Below are positions 14,713 through 21,160 of a DNA stretch of 33,907 bases, one piece after another (the first letter of the stretch is position 1; the number at the start of each line of letters is the position of its first letter). The stretch is from the NCBI GenBank assembly GCA_902776435.1, contig CACYQB010000033.1:1-33907 (forward strand). The letters run 5' to 3'. The position numbers and the translations under genes are program-made. This stretch comes from an uncultured Bacteroidales bacterium (lineage in GTDB: Bacteria > Bacteroidota > Bacteroidia > Bacteroidales > Muribaculaceae). The notes below the pieces were generated by a model that had not been told where the DNA came from, did no database searches, and saw nothing but the letters and a program-made list of their open reading frames with translations.

Positions 14713-14720
14713 CAAAGGTA
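14713..14720 (-). promoter_or_regulatory. Promoter -7 element TACCTTTG for the exonuclease
   Basis: Exact TAnnTTTG match ending 9 bp before the ATG at 14704. With the usual -7 to +1 spacing, transcription would begin within a few bases of the start codon. Confidence 0.55.
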
Positions 14721-14798
14721 ATACTTTTTTAGTGAACAGTGAATAGTTTCTTATCTTTAGTTGGCCCTGACTGTCCATCATTCCTCCGATTTCTGGTT

Positions 14799-17012
14799 CT
14801 ACAGGCGGGTAACCTCCTTGACGCCCTTGACATTGAGTATTTTCTTGGTTAGGTCATCCAGCAGGTCAATGTGGCTGATGTTCACGGTGATATAGCCTTC
14901 AAAGAGGCCTCCCTCGGCTTGAACCGAGATGCTGCGCAGCAGGCAGTTGTCGGTTTTGTTGATGACCGAAGTGATCGACGTGACGATACCTAGGTCGTCT
15001 TTGCCCAGCACGTGCAGGGTGACGACGAACTGGCTGCCGGCCTTACCCGTCCAGCGGGTGCGGATGATGCGATAAGGGTAGCGCTCCTTGAGGTGACGCA
15101 GGTTTTTGCAGTCGGTGCGGTGTATCTTGATGGCGCCATCGCTGGCGATGAACCCCTCGACGCGGTCACCGAAGATGGGATTGCAACACTTCGCCAACTT
15201 GTAGTTGATGCCCTTGACGCCTTCGCCAATCACCAGAATGTCGTCATTGAATGCCTCTTTGCGCTCGGCGGGCTGCTGCAGTACAAACTCCTCGGCGGTG
15301 CCGCGGGTAGCGGAGGCCTCGTTCTGCTTGGCGACGATGGCCTCATACTGCTCGACGACAGTGTTTACGTCGATTTCGCCTTCCTGGATCGCGGCATAGA
15401 ACTCGGTTGTGGTCTTGTGCCCCATTTTCTTGATCAGTCGGGCCAGGATGGAGTCGTCGGGCTCTATCTTGCGGTTCTTGAAGCGCCGTTGCAGTGTCTC
15501 CCGGGCCAACTGTGCCTGACGGGCGCGGCGCTCGTTGATGGCATTCTTGATTTTGTTGCGGGCACGGCTGGTGACGGCGATATTGAGCCAGTCGAGGCGT
15601 GGCGTCTGGGTTGACGAGGTGATGATTTCTACTGTGTCGCCACTCTTGAGGCGATAGTTGATTTTCTGGTTCTTACCATCAACTTTGCCGCCCATGCAAG
15701 TGCAGCCCACACGGGAATGGATATGGAAAGCAAAGTCGAGGATGGTGGCGCCCTGTGGCAGGCGGAAGAGGTCTCCCTTAGGCGTAAAGACGAACACCTC
15801 GTTGTTATACAGGTTGGTGTCCATGTTGCGCATCAGGTTCATTTGGCCCTCTTGCCCACTGGCCTCGAGCATTTCGCGCACCTCGTTCATCCATCGGTCC
15901 ACGTCGCCGTCGCTCTTGATGCCCTTGTAGCGCCAGTGAGCGGCCACACCGCGCTCGGCAGTCTCATCCATGCGACGGGAGCGTATCTGTACTTCTACCC
16001 ACTTGTCACCTGGGCCATAGACGGTGATGTGCAGCGACTCATAGCCGTTGCTCTTGGGGATGGTGATCCAGTCCTTGAAGCGGGACGGGTTAGCCTTGTA
16101 GATATCGGTGACGATGGAGTAGGCCAGCCAGCAGGCGCGCTTCTCGTCCTTGGGCGTGGTGTCCAGGATGATGCGGATGGCAAACAGGTCATAGATGCCA
16201 CCGAGGTCCACTCCCTGTTTCTGCATCTTCTGCCAGATACTGTTGATGGACTTGGTGCGCCCTTTGAGATCAAACTTGAGGCCTTCCTGCTTGAGTCTCT
16301 CGTCGATGGGTTTGATGAATTCCTGAATATACCGTTCCCGTTCCCGCTTGGTCTCGTTCAAGCGTTCAGCGATCTGGGAGAAGGTCTTGCGGTCTAGGTA
16401 TTTGAGCGAGGTGTCCTCCAACTCGGTCTTGATGGCATACAGGCCCAACTTGTGGGCCAGCGGAGCATACAGGTAGCGGGATTCACTGGCGATGTCATGG
16501 ACAAACTTCTCGTTGGGATGGTGGTTGATGGCGCGCATCAGTGCCAGGCGGTCCACAGTCATGATGAGGATGACGCGCACGTCCTCGGCAAACGACAAGA
16601 GCAGCTTGTGGAAATTCTCGTTCTCGACGGCGGCCTGTTTCTTGTAGAGCGGCGCCACATGCAGCAAGCCATGAACCACGCGGGCGATATCGTCGTCAAA
16701 CAGGGCTCTGATGCGGTCCACGTCCAGATAGTCACCGCGGCACAGGTTGTAAATCATCGTGGCGATGACCATCGTGCGGTCTGGGGCGATGCTGTCACAC
16801 AGCGTGAGCGCCGTGCGCAGGTGACGCACCACGGGATTGAGGCCATAGCGGTCCCGCTTGAAGATGCCAGCCTCGCGGATGCCCCGTTCGATAAGGCCAT
16901 GCACGGTGTTGATGTCCTTGCATGTCAGTTGATTGCCCAACTTGTCATTTAACTCCTTGACAAGCTGTGGCAGCAGTATGCGTTCCTCGGTTGTGAAGTA
17001 CTCTTGTGTCAT
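14799..17012 (-). CDS. RelA/SpoT-family (p)ppGpp synthetase, hydrolase site degenerate
   Basis: A 737-aa long RSH protein in the stringent response. Domain order: HD-like domain (about 45-190), synthetase (about 245-350), TGS (403-465, FVFTPKGDLFRLP), a zinc-finger-like segment (KCCNPIFGDRVEGF) and a C-terminal ACT domain. The synthetase has GRTKSINSIWQKM and RFKD (311-314), the RxKD motif of bifunctional enzymes. In the HD domain the usual first His is Asn (LNPVVRH), and the HD pair is Tyr88-Asn89 (ATMIYNLCR); only VDRL keeps the last Asp. It is therefore probably synthetase-only. The start at 17012 (MTQEYFTTEE) is chosen because a TAAATTTG promoter element lies over the earlier ATG at 17057. 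Confidence 0.92.
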   Translation of the reverse strand: MTQEYFTTEERILLPQLVKELNDKLGNQLTCKDINTVHGLIERGIREAGIFKRDRYGLNPVVRHLRTALTLCDSIAPDRTMVIATMIYNLCRGDYLDVDRIRALFDDDIARVVHGLLHVAPLYKKQAAVENENFHKLLLSFAEDVRVILIMTVDRLALMRAINHHPNEKFVHDIASESRYLYAPLAHKLGLYAIKTELEDTSLKYLDRKTFSQIAERLNETKRERERYIQEFIKPIDERLKQEGLKFDLKGRTKSINSIWQKMQKQGVDLGGIYDLFAIRIILDTTPKDEKRACWLAYSIVTDIYKANPSRFKDWITIPKSNGYESLHITVYGPGDKWVEVQIRSRRMDETAERGVAAHWRYKGIKSDGDVDRWMNEVREMLEASGQEGQMNLMRNMDTNLYNNEVFVFTPKGDLFRLPQGATILDFAFHIHSRVGCTCMGGKVDGKNQKINYRLKSGDTVEIITSSTQTPRLDWLNIAVTSRARNKIKNAINERRARQAQLARETLQRRFKNRKIEPDDSILARLIKKMGHKTTTEFYAAIQEGEIDVNTVVEQYEAIVAKQNEASATRGTAEEFVLQQPAERKEAFNDDILVIGEGVKGINYKLAKCCNPIFGDRVEGFIASDGAIKIHRTDCKNLRHLKERYPYRIIRTRWTGKAGSQFVVTLHVLGKDDLGIVTSITSVINKTDNCLLRSISVQAEGGLFEGYITVNISHIDLLDDLTKKILNVKGVKEVTRL

Positions 17013-17054
17013 GACCTGAATGGTTATTGCCGGCAATTTTAAAAAAATACCATG

Positions 17055-17062
17055 CAAATTTA
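17055..17062 (-). promoter_or_regulatory. Promoter -7 element TAAATTTG for the RSH gene
   Basis: TAnnTTTG match 43 bp upstream of the ATG at 17012, on the minus strand. It overlaps the alternative ATG at 17057 and so excludes it as the start. Confidence 0.6.
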
Positions 17063-17082
17063 GTCTTTTTATATCAATTTGC

Positions 17083-17113
17083 TTGCAGGAACCTCTTTAA
17101 AAATGTAATTTTG
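17083..17113 (+). promoter_or_regulatory. Promoter (TTG, 20-bp spacer, TAATTTTG) for DUF4301-thioredoxin unit
   Basis: TTG at 17083-17085 and TAATTTTG at 17106-17113 match the Bacteroidota -33/-7 pattern. The ATG is 25 bp further on. It diverges from the RSH promoter. Confidence 0.6.
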
Positions 17114-17138
17114 GAAAAAATTTTAAAACCATATCGAT

Positions 17139-18662
17139 ATGTTTAACGAGAAAGACCAACAACTGATGGCCGCCAAAGGCATTTCCATGCCGGTCATCGA
17201 AGCTCAGCTCAAGCGTTTCGAGACGGGATTCCCCTGGCTCAAGCTTGAAGCCGTGGCAACAGTGGGAAATGGCATCACCCGTCTGGATGCCAAGCAACAG
17301 TCACAGTGCATCAAGGTCTGGAAGGAATTCCAGGATGGTGGCGCCATCATCGAGAAATTCCAGCCCGCGTCGGGTGCCGCAAGCCGCATGTTCAAGAACC
17401 TGTTTGCCTTCATCAACGAGGGCAAGGCCGTCCCTGAGACCGACTTCGAGAAGCAGTTCTTTGAGAATGTGACTCAGTTTGCGTTCTATCCCCAACTCAA
17501 CAAGACTTGCGTCAACCTGTATAAGAATAACGTGAGCGAGCTCGTTGAGGCCGGGCGCTATGCCGATGTGCTCAAGGCGCTGCTTTTGTCCGATGGTATG
17601 AACTATGGTTCCTTGCCTAAGGGACTGCTCCGTTTCCACCGCGCCGCAGCAGGTACCGTGCACACTCCGTTGGAGGAACACCTCGAAGAGGGCGCCCAGT
17701 ATGCCGCCGACAGCAACCGCAACGTGCGCATCCACTTCACCGTATCCCCCGAGCACCGTTCCGGCTTCGAGAAGTTGATCAAGGCTAAGGTCCCCCTGAT
17801 GGAGAAAGTGTGGGGCGTGAAGTATGACATCACCCTAAGCGAGCAGAAGGCTTCGACCGACACTATCGCGGTTAATATGGACAACACGCCCTACCGTGAC
17901 GCTAACGGCAATCTGCTTTTCCGCCCAGCGGGCCATGGCGCTTTGCTCGAGAACCTCAATGAGCGGGAAGCCGATGTCGTGTTCATCAAGAACGTGGACA
18001 ACGTCGTGCCCTTGCGCCTGCGCAGTGTGAGCACCCGTTTCAAGAAGGTCATTGGCGGCTACCTTGTCCAGGTACAGCGCCAGTTGAAGAAATACCTCGA
18101 GATGCTCGATAAGGGTAAGGTCAAGAATGCCGACCTCAAGGCGATGCTCCGCTATGCCCAGCAGACCCTGTGCATCATCGACAAGAAGACCGATGACATG
18201 GACGATGCCGCTCTTGCCGCATGGTTGCACGATAAGTTCAACAGGCCCATCCGCGTGTGTGGCGTGGTGCCCAATGAGGGTGAGCCTGGAGGAGGCCCCT
18301 ACTTGGCCTATAACGCTGATGGCTCGGCTTCGCCTCAGATTCTCGAGTCGGCCCAGATCAATCCCGATGATCCCGCTGCCGTCGAGATGATGAAGAGCGG
18401 CACCCACTTCAACCCTGTTGACCTGGTGTGCTACATCAAGGATTACAAGGGCATCAAGTTTGACCTGTGCAAGTTCGTCGATCCCGAGACTGGCTTTATC
18501 AGCATTAAGAGCAAGGATGGTGTGGACATCAAGGCTCTGGAGCTTCCCGGCCTGTGGAATGGCTCGATGAGCAACTGGAACACCATCTTTATCGAGGTGC
18601 CCATCGACACGTTTAACCCTGTAAAGACCGTCAACGACCTGTTGCGCCGCGCCCATCAGTAA
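17139..18662 (+). CDS. DUF4301 family protein, probable nucleotidyltransferase fold
   Basis: A 507-aa cytoplasmic protein of the Bacteroidota family DUF4301. Residues 76-86 (PASGAASRMFK) resemble the glycine-rich nucleotide-binding loop with Arg and Lys of sugar-nucleotide pyrophosphorylases. Near 262-293, FRPAGHGALLENLN and DVVFIKNVDNV recall the UTP-glucose-1-phosphate uridylyltransferase pattern of a GHG loop and an Asp before the metal site. From this I infer an NTP- or sugar-nucleotide-handling enzyme; no substrate can be named. There is no signal peptide. The periplasmic thioredoxin gene begins 9 bp downstream, so the two are cotranscribed. Confidence 0.85.
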   Translation: MFNEKDQQLMAAKGISMPVIEAQLKRFETGFPWLKLEAVATVGNGITRLDAKQQSQCIKVWKEFQDGGAIIEKFQPASGAASRMFKNLFAFINEGKAVPETDFEKQFFENVTQFAFYPQLNKTCVNLYKNNVSELVEAGRYADVLKALLLSDGMNYGSLPKGLLRFHRAAAGTVHTPLEEHLEEGAQYAADSNRNVRIHFTVSPEHRSGFEKLIKAKVPLMEKVWGVKYDITLSEQKASTDTIAVNMDNTPYRDANGNLLFRPAGHGALLENLNEREADVVFIKNVDNVVPLRLRSVSTRFKKVIGGYLVQVQRQLKKYLEMLDKGKVKNADLKAMLRYAQQTLCIIDKKTDDMDDAALAAWLHDKFNRPIRVCGVVPNEGEPGGGPYLAYNADGSASPQILESAQINPDDPAAVEMMKSGTHFNPVDLVCYIKDYKGIKFDLCKFVDPETGFISIKSKDGVDIKALELPGLWNGSMSNWNTIFIEVPIDTFNPVKTVNDLLRRAHQ

Positions 18663-18671
18663 CGAGGTGAT

Positions 18672-19130
18672 ATGAAGAAAATTTTGCTTTCAATGTGTCT
18701 GGCGTTGGTGGCGATGGCCGCCAGCGCACAGGCATCTCGTGATTACGACTACTCTCAGCTCGTAGACACCGTCTATACCGTCCATTCCATTGACCAGGCC
18801 GGGTTCAAGGACGTGATTGCCGACTGGAACGCCCGTGATTGGGTCATGAAGAGTGAGCGCCCCGTTGTGGTGGACTTTTATGCCGACTGGTGCCGCCCGT
18901 GCCGCCGGCTGGAACCCATTCTGCGCGATATCGCCCACCATTATCAAGGATCAGTCGATTTCTACCGCATCAACGTCGAGAAAAACCCCGAAATAGCCGC
19001 GGTTTTTCAGGTCCGCAGTATCCCCTATCTGCTCATCTGCCCCATGCAGGGTGAACCCAAGGAGGTCATTGGCCTTTACCCGGAGCAGGAATACATCCGC
19101 GTCATTAATCTGGCCCTTGGCCGTCATTAA
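18672..19130 (+). CDS. Exported thioredoxin-fold protein
   Basis: A 152-aa protein with a signal peptide (residues 1-19, ending ASAQ). One thioredoxin domain follows, with the active site FYADWCRPCRRLEP and the cis-proline loop VRSIPYLL. WCRPC differs from the WCGPC of classical thioredoxin by the Arg. It should act in the periplasm as a thiol-disulfide reductant or oxidase for exported proteins. It lies 9 bp after the DUF4301 gene, a pairing whose meaning is unclear because that partner is cytoplasmic. Confidence 0.88.
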   Translation: MKKILLSMCLALVAMAASAQASRDYDYSQLVDTVYTVHSIDQAGFKDVIADWNARDWVMKSERPVVVDFYADWCRPCRRLEPILRDIAHHYQGSVDFYRINVEKNPEIAAVFQVRSIPYLLICPMQGEPKEVIGLYPEQEYIRVINLALGRH

Positions 19131-19176
19131 AGACAGCGGCAAAAACTAAAAAAATCAGAAAATTCAGCCTAAAGCA

Positions 19177-19206
19177 TTGCTGTTTGGGAAAAGTTTTGTA
19201 ACTTTG
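19177..19206 (+). promoter_or_regulatory. Promoter (TTG, 19-bp spacer, TAACTTTG) for rpsF-rpsR-rplI
   Basis: TTG at 19177-19179 and TAACTTTG at 19199-19206, followed by a 49-nt leader before rpsF. Confidence 0.7.
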
Positions 19207-19255
19207 CCCCGCTTTTTAGCGAAACATTTATTAATCAACTTATTTTTAACGATTT

Positions 19256-19687
19256 ATGAACAAGTACGAAACCGTTTTCATTTTGACTCCCGTTTTGTCT
19301 GATGATCAGATGAAGGAAACGGTAGAAAAGTTCAAGAAGGTGCTCACCGACAATGGTGGCAACATCGAGAACGAAGAGAACTGGGGATTGCGCAAGCTCG
19401 CTTATCCCATCGAGAACAAGAACACTGGTTTTTACACCCTGATTGAGTTTGAGGGCGAAGCCACCATCGTTGACAAGCTGGAAACCGCTTTCCGTCGCGA
19501 TGAGAAGGTGATCCGTTTCCTCACCTTCCGTCTGGACAAGTACGCTGCCGAGTACGCTGTTAAGCGTCGCGCCGTGCGCAAGGCCAAGCAGGAAGAGCGC
19601 GCCGCTCAGGAGGCTGCACAGGTCGAGGCTGCTCCCGTAGTGGAGGAGGCTCCCAAGGCTGAGGAAGCTCCCGCTGCCGAGGCATGA
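19256..19687 (+). CDS. rpsF: 30S ribosomal protein S6
   Basis: A 143-aa protein; residues 1-105 are the S6 fold, starting [19 protein letters not shown] and containing the conserved [18 protein letters not shown]6 binds S18 on the platform of the small subunit, and rpsR follows by 43 bp. The usual length is about 100-115; here an extra Ala/Glu-rich tail of about 30 residues ([18 protein letters not shown]) is present. A similar tail ends rplI two genes on. Confidence 0.97.
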   Translation: MNKYETVFILTPVLSDDQMKETVEKFKKVLTDNGGNIENEENWGLRKLAYPIENKNTGFYTLIEFEGEATIVDKLETAFRRDEKVIRFLTFRLDKYAAEYAVKRRAVRKAKQEERAAQEAAQVEAAPVVEEAPKAEEAPAAEA

Positions 19688-19730
19688 GAAAAACCAATTA
19701 GAGTAAAACTTAATTAAGGAAGTAAAAACA

Positions 19731-20018
19731 ATGGCACAAGAACAAATGAGGCCCAATAACCAGGGCGAAATCCGTTATCTGACTCCGCTGTCAGTTGACA
19801 CCCGCAAGAAGAAATACTGCCGTTTCAAACGCAGCGGTATTAAGTACATCGACTACAAGGATCCCGAATTCTTGAAGAAGTTCCTCAACGAGCAAGGCAA
19901 AATCCTGCCCCGCCGCATCACCGGTACTTCGCTGAAGTTCCAGCGCCGCGTGGCTAAGGCTGTTAAGCGTGCCCGTCATCTGGCATTGCTGCCCTATGTG
20001 ACCGACTTGATGAAATAA
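19731..20018 (+). CDS. rpsR: 30S ribosomal protein S18
   Basis: A 95-aa basic protein with [20 protein letters not shown] and the conserved [20 protein letters not shown] that binds 16S rRNA and S6. A single Cys remains at the position of the zinc-binding set of the C+ form. It is the middle gene of the rpsF-rpsR-rplI operon, with 31 bp to rplI and an AGGAGG site before it. Confidence 0.97.
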   Translation: MAQEQMRPNNQGEIRYLTPLSVDTRKKKYCRFKRSGIKYIDYKDPEFLKKFLNEQGKILPRRITGTSLKFQRRVAKAVKRARHLALLPYVTDLMK

Positions 20019-20049
20019 ACAACACGATTACAAAAAGGAGGAAACAATT

Positions 20050-20646
20050 ATGAAGATTATTTTGAAAGAAGATATCGTCAATCTTGGTTTCAAGAACGAC
20101 GTCGTGGAAGTGAAGAACGGCTATGGCCGCAACTATCTCATTCCTCAGGGCAAGGCCGTCCTGGCTACCCCCAGCGCACTCAAGGTGCATGCCGAGAACC
20201 TGCGTCAGCAGGCTCACAAGCTCGCTAAGGTGAAGGCTGATGCCGAAGAGGCTGCCAAGGCATTTGAGGGCGTATCCCTCACCATCCCCGTTAAGGTTAG
20301 CCCCACCGGCACCATCTACGGTAGTGTTGGCGCCGCTCAGGTTCACGAGGCTCTGCTCGCTGCTGGTCACAATGTTGACCGCAAGATCGTCAGCGTGCAT
20401 GAGAGCATCAAGACCCCCGGTAAGTACACCGGTATCGTACGCCTGCACAAGGAAGTTGCTGTTGAGATCCCCTTTGAGGTGATCGCCGAGAACGCCGAGG
20501 AACTCGCTGCTGAGCGTGCTGCACGCAAGGCCGAGGAGGCTGCCCACCAGGCTGCCCTCGCTGCCGCTAAGGCTGCTGAGGAAGGTGCTGAAGAGGCTCC
20601 CGTTGAGGGTGAGGCTGCTGCCGAAGAGGCTCCCGCCGCTGAATAA
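20050..20646 (+). CDS. rplI: 50S ribosomal protein L9
   Basis: A 198-aa protein. The N-terminal 23S-binding domain starts MKIILKEDIVNLGFKNDVVEV and has GYGRNYLIPQGKA; a long helix and the C-terminal domain (GTIYGSVGAAQVHEAL, LHKEVAVEIPFEV) follow. This accounts for about 150 residues, the normal size. The last 45 or so are Ala/Glu-rich ([18 protein letters not shown]) and resemble the S6 tail. It is preceded by AAGGAGG and followed by a strong terminator. Confidence 0.97.
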   Translation: MKIILKEDIVNLGFKNDVVEVKNGYGRNYLIPQGKAVLATPSALKVHAENLRQQAHKLAKVKADAEEAAKAFEGVSLTIPVKVSPTGTIYGSVGAAQVHEALLAAGHNVDRKIVSVHESIKTPGKYTGIVRLHKEVAVEIPFEVIAENAEELAAERAARKAEEAAHQAALAAAKAAEEGAEEAPVEGEAAAEEAPAAE

Positions 20647-20668
20647 TAAAACAACATGATAACGATGA

Positions 20669-20705
20669 AGACACTGGCCCTCTCCACAAGGCCAGTGTCT
20701 TTTTG
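20669..20705 (+). terminator. Terminator of the rpsF-rpsR-rplI operon
   Basis: AGACACTGGCC and its complement GGCCAGTGTCT form an 11-bp stem with a 10-nt loop, followed by TTTTTG. Confidence 0.9.
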
Positions 20706-20768
20706 TATAGAAGGTAAACCAGGTTACTATGCCGCGATTCCGTCGCGGCCATCTAAAAACTAAAAATA

Positions 20769-21062
20769 ATGGTAAAGCACATTGTCATGTTTAAACTGCA
20801 GGGCGACGCTGACGTGCGTCGCGAGACCGCCCTGCGCTTCAAGGCCGCGCTGGATGCGCTCCCCAACCAGATCGACGTCCTCCAGAGCATCGAGGTCGCC
20901 CTCAACGAGAACCCTGCCGAGGACTGGGACATCGTCCTCACTGCCATCGTTCCCACCATGGCCGACGTGGCTGTCTATGCCAAGCATCCGGCCCACATGG
21001 CCGCTGCCGCCATCATCAAGGACGTCAAGCAGCTTCGCGCCTGCGTCGACTACACCTGCTAA
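20769..21062 (+). CDS. Dabb family (stress-responsive A/B barrel) protein
   Basis: A 97-aa single-domain protein starting MVKHIVMFKL, with RFKAALDALPNQIDVLQSIEV and VAVYAKHPAHMAAAAII. These match the Dabb family (dimeric alpha-beta barrel), where the His near the start and the YxxHPxH segment are conserved. Members include small stress proteins and some polyketide cyclases, so the function is not certain. It stands alone between two terminators. No TAnnTTTG element is obvious; a GCCGCGA/TCGCGGC hairpin (20731-20749) lies just before it. Confidence 0.85.
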   Translation: MVKHIVMFKLQGDADVRRETALRFKAALDALPNQIDVLQSIEVALNENPAEDWDIVLTAIVPTMADVAVYAKHPAHMAAAAIIKDVKQLRACVDYTC

Positions 21063-21095
21063 TCTCGTCGCGCGCGGCATAAAAGCCTGCAGAGG

Positions 21096-21136
21096 CAAAA
21101 AAACGGAGCCCCGAGTATCGGGACTCCGCTTTTTTT
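21096..21136. terminator. Bidirectional terminator between the Dabb gene and the modular secreted protein
   Basis: CGGAGCCCCGA pairs with TCGGGACTCCG (one mismatch) around GTA. It has seven A before it and seven T after it, so it serves convergent genes on both strands. Confidence 0.9.
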
Positions 21137-21160
21137 AGTTAAGATGATTTAAAAAGATTA

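Noticed and set aside
16999-17057. Longer start for the RSH protein at 17057
   Set aside because: The ATG coincides with a TAAATTTG promoter element; the start at 17012 begins with typical RSH sequence.
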